NCBI GenBank assembly: GCA_030446685.1
Contig: JAUJMV010000016.1
Span: 1 to 64,000, forward strand
Direction of reading: 5' to 3'
Origin: Thermomicrobiales bacterium
GTDB taxonomy: Bacteria; Chloroflexota; Chloroflexia; Thermomicrobiales; CADCWN01
DNA: 64,000 nt
Shown here: in pieces, positions 47,519-62,953 of the stretch
Layout: the number at the start of each line of letters is the position of its first letter
Position numbering within the stretch: position 1 is the first letter of the stretch
The notes under the pieces: model-generated
Database searches by the model: none
What the model was told of the DNA's origin: nothing
What the model saw: the letters and a program-made list of their open reading frames with translations, nothing else
Made by a program: the position numbers and the translations under genes

Positions 47519-48775
47519 ATGACCCCGCCGCCCGCCCCCAGGCTGCTCTACTTCACCGCCGCCTACCGCCCCGGTTCGATGGCGATCCCGGTCCACGCGG
47601 AACTGCTGCACGCCCTCGCCGCGCGCGGCTACCCGAGCGCGATCGTCACCCTCGCCACCCCCGGCCAGCGCCAGCCGGTCGCGCCCGCGCCGGACGGCGA
47701 TCTGCCGGTCTACCGGGTCGCGATCTCGCGGCACCCGCTCGACCGCCTCGCCAACCGCGTCGCGCGCGGCCGCCTCGGCTACCCCTACCTCTTCACCGCC
47801 GCGCGCTACCTGCGCCCCTGGCTGCAGGGACGGCTCGCGGCGGACCCGCGCCTGGTCCTGCAGGCGGAGATGGCCTACCCGATGGCCGCCCTCGTCCGCC
47901 GCGCCCTGCCCCGCGCCGGGCTGCGCGCGGTCGTCACCCTGCACGGCGGCGACGTGCTGACGGCGCCGGAGGACCCCACCTACGGCAACCCGCGCACCCC
48001 GGCGGTGCGGCGCGAGCTGGAGCGGGTCTTCGCCTGGGCGGCGGCGGTGCGCGCGATGTCGCCCCTGCTGGCGCGGCGGGCGGTCGAGCTGGGCTGCCCG
48101 CCGGAGAAGGTCGTCACGATCCCACTGAACCTGACCGAGCACTTCTACCCGACCGCGCCGCTCGAGCCATTGCGCGCTGCCGCCCGCGCCACCGTCGGCG
48201 CCGAACTCGGCCTCCCCGCCGACGCGCGCCTCCTGATCGCCGGGGGCCGGGCGCTGCCGATCAAGGGCTTCGACCTGCTGCTCGCCGCGCTGCCCGCCAT
48301 CCTGGCGCGGCGCCCGGCGACCCACCTGCTCCTCTACGGCCCCGAGCGGGGCGACACGCTCGGGGACCTGCGGGCGCAGGCGCGGGCGCTCGGCCTGACC
48401 GATCGCGTCCACTTCATCGGCGAGTTGCCCTTCGAGGGGCAGCAGCAGTACCAGGCCGCCGCCGATCTCGTCGTGATCCCCTCGCTGCTCGACGGCTTCA
48501 ACCGGCTGGCGGTCGAGGTGGGCGCGCACGGCACGCCGATCGTCGTCAGCACCCGCGCCGGGGTCGCCGACTACGTGCGCGAGTTCGGCGCGGGCCGCGC
48601 CGTCCCGCCGAACGACCCCGCCGCCCTGGCCGGCGCGGTCGGCGACCTCCTCGCCGACCCCGACGCCTGGCGCGCGGCCGGCGCCGCCGCGACGCGCCTC
48701 GCCGAGGAGTGCCGCACCGCGCGCGTCGCCGACGCCCTCGCCGCCCTCTACGACCGCCTCGGCGGCCGCGGCTGA
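47519..48775 (+). CDS. Glycosyltransferase family 4 protein
   Basis: This 418-aa GT-B enzyme transfers a sugar from a nucleotide-sugar donor. The N-terminal domain has FTAAYRPGSMAIPVHAELLH and VVTLHGGDVLTAPED. The C-terminal domain has LIAGGRALPIKGFDLLLAAL, HFIGELPFEGQQQYQAAADL and PSLLDGFNRLAVEVGAHGTP. The last is the E-x7-E region with Asp replacing the first Glu. GAGGAGG sits just before the ATG. It lies 13 bp after the flippase and is probably co-transcribed, consistent with surface polysaccharide assembly. The ORF is intact. Confidence 0.9.
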   Translation: MTPPPAPRLLYFTAAYRPGSMAIPVHAELLHALAARGYPSAIVTLATPGQRQPVAPAPDGDLPVYRVAISRHPLDRLANRVARGRLGYPYLFTAARYLRPWLQGRLAADPRLVLQAEMAYPMAALVRRALPRAGLRAVVTLHGGDVLTAPEDPTYGNPRTPAVRRELERVFAWAAAVRAMSPLLARRAVELGCPPEKVVTIPLNLTEHFYPTAPLEPLRAAARATVGAELGLPADARLLIAGGRALPIKGFDLLLAALPAILARRPATHLLLYGPERGDTLGDLRAQARALGLTDRVHFIGELPFEGQQQYQAAADLVVIPSLLDGFNRLAVEVGAHGTPIVVSTRAGVADYVREFGAGRAVPPNDPAALAGAVGDLLADPDAWRAAGAAATRLAEECRTARVADALAALYDRLGGRG

Positions 48776-48978
48776 ACGCCGCCCCCGCGCCAGCCTCCCC
48801 CTGCCCTTGCCCACCTACCGGACCGACTTGACCCGAGTTGCCGCCATCACCGCTTCGTTCCCGCCGCGCCGCGCGCTCCGTGGGAGCGCGGGTTCCAGCC
48901 CCACAGCGGATCTGAACCTTTGGGGTGACCGCGGATAGTATAGGTAGCGATAGTGCGTGGCGACGGCGCGAGGCGGCA
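48776..48978. promoter_or_regulatory. Intergenic region before the ECF sigma gene
   Basis: This region holds a compact hairpin (CCGCGCTCC/GGGAGCGCGG, about 48868-48889), possibly ending the glycosyltransferase transcript. A TAGTAT hexamer near 48935 is a possible -10 element. The assignment is weak. Confidence 0.3.
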
Positions 48979-49600
48979 ATGCGCGCGGAGGAACGGCAGG
49001 CGATCGCCCGGCTCAAACGGGGCGACATCGGCAGACTGGAGCCGCTGGTGCGGCGTTACCAATTACCGGCGCTGCGCGCCGCGACATTGATCACGCGCGA
49101 TCGCGCCCTGGCGGAAGATATTGTCCAGGCCGCGTTCCTGCGCGCCTACGAGCGCATCGGCCAATTCGACCCGGGGCGCCCCTTCGGCCCCTGGTTCCTG
49201 CGTGTCGTGGTCAACGATGCGGCGAAGGCGGCCGCACGGCGGCAGCGCCAGCAATCCCTCGACGAGCCCGAGGCCGATGGCACGGCGATCGCCGAGCGGC
49301 TCGCCGCGTCGGAAGGCGATCCTCTGGCGCTGCTGGAACGCGCGGAGACCGAGCGCGAGATCAGCGCGGCCCTGGCGTACCTACCCGTGGCGCAGCGTGC
49401 CGCGATCGTGCAGCGTTACTACTTGGACTTGAGCGAGGCACGCCGCGATGGCCGCCGGGTCGGCCCTGCCGCCCGGCACGGTGAAGTCGCGCCTGCATGG
49501 GGCACAGCGCGGGCGGGCTGCGCAGTTGTCCTGCTGGTGCGCTTGGCGGGGCCGCTGGACAGGAACGGCGCGAGTAGGTGCGCACGCGCGGGAGGGTGAG
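48979..49600 (+). CDS. ECF-type RNA polymerase sigma factor (frameshifted C-terminus)
   Basis: Region 2 reads PALRAATLITRDRALAEDIV then AFLRAYERIGQFDPGRPFGP. Region 4 begins ALAYLPVAQRAAIVQRYYLD and continues in another frame as LPPGTVKSRLHGAQ, the DNA-binding helix. ECF factors direct transcription of a small regulon, often including their own operon. The frame change is near 49441 (GAGGCA to GCGATGGCC). The start at 48979 is chosen for its GAGG close upstream; GTG at 48925 is an alternative. The downstream membrane protein is the likely anti-sigma or sensor partner. Confidence 0.75.
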
Positions 49601-49810
49601 CTATGAGGACCAGCATCGGAAAACGCCGTGCGGGACAAGCTCCAGCGACTGGCCGAGTGGGAGGTGTCCGGCGAGACGAATCTGTGGCCCGCGATCCGCG
49701 AGCGGGCGGCGGGGGCGAGCACGGTGGCCCCGTCGGCTCGGGCGCCGCGTTGCGCGCGCGCACCTGCTGGTCAGGAACGGCCTGAGTAGGCGCGCACGCG
49801 CGGGAGGGTG
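49561..49810. repeat. Pair of ~38-bp direct repeats
   Basis: AGGAACGGCGCGAGTAGGTG and its continuation CGCACGCGCGGGAGGGTG at 49561-49598 recur with a few mismatches at 49773-49810. The first copy spans the end of the sigma-factor ORF; the second lies before the transmembrane segment of the next gene. Confidence 0.65.
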
Positions 49811-50543
49811 CCATCGCCGGGGTAATCCTGCTCGTCACCTTCGGCATCGCGCTCGCGCTGGTAGTGCCCTGGATGACGCCGCCTTGGGGCCGCGTCCCAG
49901 GCGCGCGTGCGCCGGCCACGGCGGCGCACGCGGGAGCGCCGCCCGGCTCGCCCGTGGCGCTGGCGTCGTCGGCAGCACCAACCAGCATACCGACGGGCAC
50001 TCCCATAACCGCACCGCCGACCGCGACACGGATGAGCACACCCACCGTCGTGCGCGAGGATTGGCGTCTGCCGACCACGCCGCCGGAGTCATGCCCTGTG
50101 ACGCGGCCGCCGGACCCGCCCTTCGTGCCTTCGGCGCCGTACTCGGCGCCCCTCGCCGGCGAGTTCTGGCACGGCACAGAGGCGCTGTGGACATCGCTCC
50201 GCCCCGACGGGACGTGGGCGGGACTGCCGTACTACGACGGGGCGTATAGCCAGAAGGTCTTCTGGTGGCGGCAGGGTTACCCTGGGAGGTAGAGCCCCAG
50301 CCGGCACTGGTGGTCACGGGCCGGCGGCTGGACGCCCCGGCGCCGCCGCTGGCCGCCTCCAGGGCGACCCACGCCATCGCCGGCGACATCGGATTGGCCA
50401 TGCTGGTCGGGGTCCGCCTACCAACGCCGGGCTGCTGGGAGATCACCGGCGAGTACGCGGGAACACCGCTCAGCTTCGTGGTCTGGGTCGCCCCCGATCG
50501 CATCCACCTCCGCCGCGCCGTCGACACTCATTCTGTCGCGTGA
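49603..50543 (+). CDS. Membrane-anchored partner of the ECF sigma factor (frameshifted)
   Basis: The pieces read as a short cytosolic N-terminus (RDKLQRLAEWEVSGETNLWP), one membrane helix (AIAGVILLVTFGIALALVV) and a Ser/Thr/Pro-rich stalk. An extracellular domain follows with EFWHGTEALWTSLRPDGTWA, YSQKVFWWRQGY and GCWEITGEYAGTPLSFVVWV. Gene order and topology suggest an anti-sigma or sensor protein, but no zinc-binding HxxxCxxC motif is present. At least two indels interrupt it (near 49620 and 50282). The extracellular domain is not one I can name. Confidence 0.5.
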
Positions 50544-50820
50544 CCGACGGTGCGCGAGGATTGCGACCACACAGCGGGATTGGGAGACCGGCGATGATGG
50601 GACGAGGCGGGCGCAAACTGCCTGAGTTCGCAACGCAATGACGGACGGCCGTGTCCGCTGGAGCCATGACCCGGCGGCGGTTCCGAGGCCGCTCACCGGC
50701 CCATCATGGCTACCCGCTCCATCCGGCGATACAATGTCCAGGAACGGCGCGCCGCGGATCGCGGCATCAAGGGCTCGGCGGCGCACGTCACGCGGCACGG
50801 CAGAGCGAGGAGGCGCGACC
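50544..50820. other. Intergenic region (277 bp)
   Basis: No gene, terminator or repeat stands out. Short overlapping ORFs here are GC-bias artefacts. Confidence 0.4.
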
Positions 50821-51542
50821 ATGGCGAGCGAGACCCGGACGCGGGCGCGCCCGTCCCCAGCGGGGGGCGTGGCCGCCCCACGACACCGAGGAGAGCGTCT
50901 TGGGCTCCGACTTGCACCAGACGACGATCACCAACCTGCGCTGGGGCCTCAACGAGGCCGCCCGTGTCGGGCAGCCCGCCGGGCAGGCCGTTCCCTGGCA
51001 GGCGCTCAGCCAGATCGCGCTCCTGGGCTGCGTCCGCCCCGACGGCTCATCCTACCGCACCTACCCGGACGTGTTCGTCTACCCGCGCCCCGTCGACCCG
51101 GCGCGCGCTTCGCTGACGCTGGAGTTCGACGGGCCGCCGGCGCTCGTCGTCGAGGTGCTCAGCGAGGCGACCTACGAGGCCGACCTCGACCTGGTGTTCG
51201 GCAAGGGGTACAGCTACGCGCGCGCCGGCGTGCGCGAGTACCTGGCGCTCGACCCCACCGGCCGCTTCCTGACCGAGGGCATCCGCGCCTGGCGGCTGGC
51301 CGAGGGCGTCTATCACCCCTGGACCCCGGACGCCGACAGGCGCTGGCACAGCGCGACGATCGCGGCGGCGATCGGCCTGGAGGGTGCGCACGCCGCCGTC
51401 TACGCAGGCGACGGCCGGCGCATCCTCCGCGAGGGCGAGGTCGAGTGGGAACTGGCCCGCCGGGATGCGGAGTTGGCCCGCAGGGGATGCGGAGCTGGAG
51501 CGACTGCGGCGACTCCTCGACGGGCGGCAGGGACAGAGGTAG
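50821..51542 (+). CDS. Uma2-family (DUF820) nuclease-like protein (frameshifted)
   Basis: The Uma2 fold is a PD-(D/E)XK restriction-endonuclease-like domain. Here the active-site region appears as TYPDVFVYPR (Asp), ALVVEVLSEAT (Glu-Val) and FGKGYSYARAGVREYLALDP, with the downstream Lys in FGKGY. A helical tail of ELARRDAELARR then DAELERLRRLLD repeats is typical of the family. Frames change near 50868 and 51485. Reconstructed length is about 240 aa. These proteins are abundant in Cyanobacteria and Chloroflexota and their roles are mostly unknown. Confidence 0.7.
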
Positions 51543-51642
51543 GCGCCGCACGCATCACAGGCGTGATCCCGCACTCCCCCGGCGCCCTCCGCGCGGACTA
51601 CTGCGCAGGGGCGGCGGACGAGGCCCGCCGCCGCGACACGCT

Positions 51643-51745
51643 TTCACGCCCACCCACTCGCTGGCGGGCCGCCCCGGAGCGGGGCGGATTGGGGAGGTCG
51701 AGCCGCGCGCGGACGGCCTGGAAGCCGGCCAGGCGCCAGTCGCGC
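51643..51745 (-). pseudogene. Degenerate 3' fragment of a methyltransferase gene
   Basis: On the minus strand this resembles the 3' end of the methyltransferase at 54154-54825. Shared blocks are GGCTTCCAGGCCGTCCG (GGCTTCCGGGCCGTCCG there), CTCGACCTCCCCA/TATCC, and a terminal GCGAGTGGGTGGGCGTGA. About 60 bp is missing in the middle. It sits right downstream of trmB and encodes AGFQAVRAR...LDLPNPP. It is a decayed paralogue or duplication remnant. Confidence 0.45.
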
Positions 51746-51788
51746 CGCCCGCGTGCGGCCTTGACCCTCCATGACGCACGGCGTCGCT

Positions 51789-52241
51789 CTATCCCAACCT
51801 GCCCCCGCCCTCCTCGCCGTTCCCAGGGGCGGGCTTCGAGTTCGAAGCGCAGCGTCGGGAGGCCGTACCCTCCCAGATGCGCTGGAACCGCGACTTCGCC
51901 ACGCCCTCGAAGCCGATCAGGTAACGCTCCTCGTGCGCCTTCCCGAACCGCCCATCCCCTCGGCCAGCGCCAGCATCTCGAAGAAGTACGCTGGTCCGGT
52001 GATCGATCATCACACTGAGCCACCCTTCCGGGATCAGCGCGGCGTGGGCCAGGTCGAGGAACCGCGCGGTGAAGACGCGCCGCTTGCGGAACCGCCGCGC
52101 CACGTTCGGATCGGGGAAGTGCAGGTAGATGGCGCGCAGCGAGGCGGCGCCAGGCGCGGCCCCACCAGCCGGAAATCGGCCTTCATGAGCCTGATGTTCT
52201 CCAGCGACCCGGCCGCGGCGATCCCCACCGCCTTGTGGAGC
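51789..52241 (-). pseudogene. trmB: tRNA (guanine-N7)-methyltransferase, C-terminal part (split by insertion)
   Basis: Starting at the target duplication, LHKAVGIAAAGSLENIRLMK continues the SAM-binding fold. FRLVGPRLAPASLRAIYLHF and PDPNVARRFRKRRVF carry the TrmB signature (the PDPW-like motif, here PDPN, with a basic stretch). DGRFGKAHEERYLIGFEGVA and KSRFQRIWEG follow. Small compensating indels lie at about 51855-51890 before the stop at 51789. TrmB methylates G46 in the tRNA variable loop. Separated from its N-terminus by the cassette, it cannot make a full enzyme. Confidence 0.8.
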
Positions 52242-52390
52242 CAGACCTCGTCGCGCGTGATTGGGTACGTATCTGGGCACATCTTGGTGTCCGAACCCAC
52301 TCTCCAGTTCGCTGGTAAACGCCCACTCCCTTCGCACCCCGCGCCTTATCTAAGGCCCACGAGGTTCACGGGCTCACCTGCGGGGGTCGG

Positions 52391-53206
52391 CTATGTCACC
52401 CGCATGAATACCTCCAGGTCGCCCGCGACTCTCTCCGGGCACTCCCAGTGCGGCGCGTGGCCCGTCTCAGGGTATACTACCAGCCGCGCATCCGGGATGG
52501 CGGCCGCCAGACGCTCCTCCTCCTCCCGGGAGATGAACCGGTCCCGCTCGCCCCAGATGATCAGGGTAGGCGCGGTGATCCGGTCGAGCCGGTCCGAGTC
52601 GTCCGCGCCCAGTAGTCCGTCGAGCGCGACCCGCCAGACCCGCGCCGGCAGCTTGAGGCTCTCGGCCAGCACGCGCTCCGTGAATGCCTCAGGGAGGGGA
52701 ACATAGGTCGTACTAGCCTGGAACTCTCGTACAAACTCCGGCGGCACGGGGTCCTCCAGGGACTGAATGGCCCCCTGCAGCTCCACCGTCGCCTCGTTGA
52801 CCGGTACTCGGATGGGGGCAGCGATGAGCACGAGCCGGGCGACGCGCTCCGGGTACACCTCCGCCACCCGCCGGGCGGTGATGGCGCCCGAAGAATCACC
52901 GATGAGGGTAGTGCGGGGGACGCCGACGGCATCCAGGAAGGCCACCACGTCGGCGGCGAGGTCGTCCACGGTGTAGCTGTCGGCCGGGCGCTCCGAGTCA
53001 CCGTGGCCGCGCTGGTCGAGGGCGTACGCACGGTAGCGAGCGGGTAGCAGCGGCAGGACCCGGCTGTACGAGTACCACGAGTCGCTGTACCCGTGCAGGA
53101 AGACGAGCCGCTCCCCGCCCAGGTCGCCCTGCTCGGCGTAGTGCACCTGCGGGCCGGTCGCGAGGCGCGTGACTGTGAACTTAAGCTGCGGAACAGCCTG
53201 CTGCAT
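52391..53206 (-). CDS. Alpha/beta-hydrolase (cassette cargo)
   Basis: This 271-aa intact hydrolase has oxyanion-hole HG in LVFLHGYSDSWYS (about residue 35), nucleophile Ser in LIGDSSGAITA (G-x-S-x-G, about 100), Asp in IIWGERDRFISREEE (about 217) and His in ETGHAPHWECPE (about 248). The fold and the GDSSG variant fit the haloalkane dehalogenase/epoxide hydrolase/esterase group; the substrate is unknown. AAAGGAGG lies about 6 nt before the ATG at 53206. The track ORF extends further without support. It is the only complete gene inside the TIR cassette that splits trmB. Confidence 0.9.
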   Translation of the reverse strand: MQQAVPQLKFTVTRLATGPQVHYAEQGDLGGERLVFLHGYSDSWYSYSRVLPLLPARYRAYALDQRGHGDSERPADSYTVDDLAADVVAFLDAVGVPRTTLIGDSSGAITARRVAEVYPERVARLVLIAAPIRVPVNEATVELQGAIQSLEDPVPPEFVREFQASTTYVPLPEAFTERVLAESLKLPARVWRVALDGLLGADDSDRLDRITAPTLIIWGERDRFISREEEERLAAAIPDARLVVYPETGHAPHWECPERVAGDLEVFMRVT

Positions 53207-53316
53207 GGTAGCCTCCTTTGCGATCCCAGCCGCTGCCATAGCATACCTCATCCTACAGGCTGCCGGCACATTGGCGATCCACCACCTGGGGTCTATTTGG
53301 GGATAGCTTCGCCCCT

Positions 53317-53471
53317 TCAGCCGACGCCCCCAGCGATGCGACCTGTTTCCGGCAGCAACCTCAGCCGCATCATCGCCAGCACGCCGGTGGCCGGACCGGG
53401 GGCAAGGATCGCGAACGCCCATCGCCAGCCGAACGCATCCCGGAGGAGCTGTCTTACGGACAGCGAGGTAG
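53317..53471 (-). pseudogene. MFS transporter 3' fragment (cassette cargo)
   Basis: The reading DAFGWRWAFAILAPGPATGV, followed by LRLLPETGRIAGG and stop, resembles the final helix and tail of a major-facilitator transporter. The match begins at or just inside the right inverted repeat (SVRQLLRDAFG), so only ~50 codons are present. It suggests the cassette formed by capturing part of a host operon that had an MFS gene upstream of the hydrolase. Confidence 0.55.
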
Positions 53472-53507
53472 GCCCAAATACGCACCCAATGACGTGACGA
53501 GGCGTGT

Positions 53508-53774
53508 GTGAAGCGACTTCGCGCGCAGATCGACCCTGACGAAGTTGACCGCCGGCTCCCGCCCGGCCAGCGCGCAGAGGAACTCGCCGGTGCCGCAGCC
53601 GATCTCCAATTCCAGGGGTCGATCGTTCCCGAACAGGCTGGGCGAAGCGATCGGCGGCAGCGCGCACGGGTCGTGGTAAAGCCGCCGGCTGGTCAGAGAC
53701 AGGAGGGACTTGCTGGCGGTTCGCTCATCCGGCGCCTGCGCCTCGATCGTGCGTGACAGCTTCCTCCTGGGCAT
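53508..53774 (-). pseudogene. trmB: tRNA (guanine-N7)-methyltransferase, N-terminal part (split by insertion)
   Basis: This portion starts MPRRKLSRTIEAQ and includes LELEIGCGTGEFLCALAGRE, the SAM-binding motif I of TrmB, then VNFVRVDLRAKSLH, where the reading enters the cassette. GGGAGG about 6 nt before the ATG at 53774 sets the start. Only ~89 codons remain. See the C-terminal entry for the restored junction. Confidence 0.85.
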
Positions 53775-53821
53775 CCGCGCCTCCCTCGCCAATCCGCGTC
53801 GCGGCGACGGCAAAAGGAACA

Positions 53822-53844
53822 GGCCGTGGGCTTCAACCACGGCC
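53822..53844 (-). terminator. Hairpin upstream of trmB, terminator-like
   Basis: On the minus strand, GGCCGTGG-loop-CCACGGCC is followed by TGTTCCTTTT. It shares its stem sequence with the larger hairpin 50 bp away and lies 48 bp before the trmB start. It may be a terminator or a leader structure for trmB. Confidence 0.5.
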
Positions 53845-53887
53845 TGCGGGACGCGCCGAGCCGCCGGAGGCGGCGCGCGGAGCGCAG

Positions 53888-53923
53888 CAAAAGGCCGTGG
53901 GCAGCTAAGGAGCGCCCACGGCC
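53888..53923 (-). terminator. Intrinsic terminator downstream of the methyltransferase
   Basis: On the minus strand, GGCCGTGGGC (53923-53914), an 11-nt loop and GCCCACGGCC (53902-53893) are followed by TTTT. This is a strong rho-independent terminator and would end transcription from the methyltransferase about 230 nt after its stop codon. Confidence 0.7.
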
Positions 53924-54153
53924 CAGCAGGTTATACCGTCATCAACCCGTTATCGAGCAGGCACACTCCTTATGGCAGCGGCGAAACTGTCACTCTGGAA
54001 ACTGTTGTCACGGTTGTGGGATCACTCACGGGATTTCCCCTTGCCGACAAAACCCAATCGCCTGGGCGCAGCATAGCAGGCGGGCGCACGGAGGGCAAAC
54101 GCGCGGCGGTCGCGTCCCCGCCCGTCACGGACGGCGGGCAACAGGGTCCGGCG
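53924..54153. other. AT-richer 230-bp region between methyltransferase and terminator
   Basis: This stretch is less GC-rich than its flanks and ends in a good terminator on the minus strand. No ORF with a ribosome site was found, only an 18-20-codon reading. It may be a 3' UTR or a small RNA; no known RNA family was recognised. Confidence 0.35.
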
Positions 54154-54825
54154 TCAGGCCCGCCCACTCGCCAGCAGCCCGTTCCCGACGAGGGGGGGAT
54201 AGGGGAGGTCGAGGCGCAGCGGCAGCCGCCGCCCGCCGACGCGCGCCAGCGGCTTCCAGCCGGAGCGCACCCGGACGGCCCGGAAGCCGGCTCCGCGCAG
54301 GTGGTCGCGCATGGTGCGGGGGTTCTGCAGGCTGATGTGGGTGGGGTCGAGGTGGCCGGTCCAGGTCGGGCCGCCGAGCGCGCCGACCAGCCGCCGCACG
54401 TCCCAGAGGTTCGGCGTCGTCAGGACGATCGCGCCGCCCGGCCGCAGCACCCGCCGGCACTCGGCCAGCAGGAGCGGCGGCGCGGCGACGTGCTCGACGA
54501 TCTCGCTCATCAGGAGCAGATCGAACTGACCGTCCCGGAAGGGGAGGCCGCGCTCCAGGTCGCAGCGCACCAGGCAGGCCGCCGGCAAGAGGCGGCGGGC
54601 GGTTGCCAGCGCCGCCGCGGAGACGTCGACCCCGACCGCCGCGACGCCCCGGCCTTCTAGGTAGCGCAACCCCGGCGCCGCGCCGCACCCCACGTCGAGC
54701 ACGCGGCTCGCCCCGCGAATCTCCACGCCGGCGAACCGCAGCATGCGATCGTACTGCCAGGCGATCTTGGCGTCCGACTTGGCGATCTGCCGCCGGAAGT
54801 AACCTTCGGCGAAGTGGTCGTGCAT
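54154..54825 (-). CDS. Class I SAM-dependent methyltransferase
   Basis: The 223-aa protein from the ATG at 54825 carries motif I as VLDVGCGAAPGLRYL (about residues 42-56), an acidic residue after motif II in VGVDVSAAAL, and motif IV in FDLLLMSEIVEHV (about 108-120). RPGGAIVLTTPNLWD (motif post-V) follows. This is the Methyltransf_11/UbiG-like group; the acceptor is unknown. The start at 54825 gives a normal fold. The 33 codons upstream in the track ORF look like untranslated leader. It lies between rpoC and trmB, all on the minus strand. Confidence 0.85.
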   Translation of the reverse strand: MHDHFAEGYFRRQIAKSDAKIAWQYDRMLRFAGVEIRGASRVLDVGCGAAPGLRYLEGRGVAAVGVDVSAAALATARRLLPAACLVRCDLERGLPFRDGQFDLLLMSEIVEHVAAPPLLLAECRRVLRPGGAIVLTTPNLWDVRRLVGALGGPTWTGHLDPTHISLQNPRTMRDHLRGAGFRAVRVRSGWKPLARVGGRRLPLRLDLPYPPLVGNGLLASGRA

Positions 54826-54928
54826 GCGCCCCTGGTGCTGCCGAGTCTCCCCCGGTCGCGCCGCCTCTCCGGCAAGCGCGGCGGAGTATAGCACAGCGGG
54901 CGCGTCCCCACGCACCGCGGACACGACG

Positions 54929-54954
54929 AAGCGGGCGGCAGCTGCCGCCCGCTC
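54929..54954 (-). terminator. Terminator hairpin after rpoC
   Basis: AGCGGGCGGCAGCTGCCGCC followed by CGCT is a perfect 24-nt palindrome beginning about 37 nt after the rpoC stop on the minus strand. The downstream T content is modest. It most likely ends the rpoBC transcript. Confidence 0.65.
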
Positions 54955-54990
54955 CGCGTGTTCTTTCGGTGGCCGGCGCCGCGCGCCCGC

Positions 54991-59379
<4,389 letters not shown>

Positions 59380-59396
59380 AGTGTTCCCCCAGTTGT

Positions 59397-59470
59397 GAGT
59401 AGGGAGCCGGGAGTCGGTAGCCAGAGAGCAGACTTGCGTCCACTCCCGACTCCCGACTCCCTACTCTCTA
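59397..59470. repeat. Hairpin of CGACTCCC units between rpoB and rpoC
   Basis: GAGTAGGGAGCCGGGAGTCGG near 59397-59417 pairs with tandem CCCGACTCCCGACTCCCTACTC at about 59446-59467. It fills the 91-bp rpoB-rpoC gap. The unit matches the tandem array at 44553-44587. Confidence 0.65.

Positions 59471-62953
<3,483 letters not shown>

Larger units (their letters stand above)
52242..53506 (-). mobile_element. Transposase-less TIR cassette carrying a hydrolase gene (1,265 bp)
   Basis: The left end (52242-52278) and right end (53472-53506) are imperfect inverted repeats. Read outward-in they are CAGACCTCGTCGCGCGTGAT and CACGCCTCGTCACGTCATTG, continuing TGGGTACGTATCTGGGC and GGGTGCGTATTTGGGC. The element is flanked by an 8-bp target duplication with one mismatch (TGTGGAGC at 52234-52241, TGTGAAGC at 53507-53514). 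Deleting it with one duplicate joins GTC GCT TCA CA to AGGCGG and restores TrmB ...RAKSLHKAVGIAAA... in frame. Inside are an intact alpha/beta hydrolase and an MFS 3' fragment but no transposase, so it would need one in trans. Confidence 0.85.

Noticed and set aside
52391-53206. Hydrolase simply co-operonic with trmB
   Set aside because: The inverted repeats, the target duplication and exact restoration of TrmB on excision show it arrived by insertion.
53924-54153. tmRNA, 6S RNA or tRNA gene
   Set aside because: No CCA end, T-loop or other family hallmark could be found by eye.
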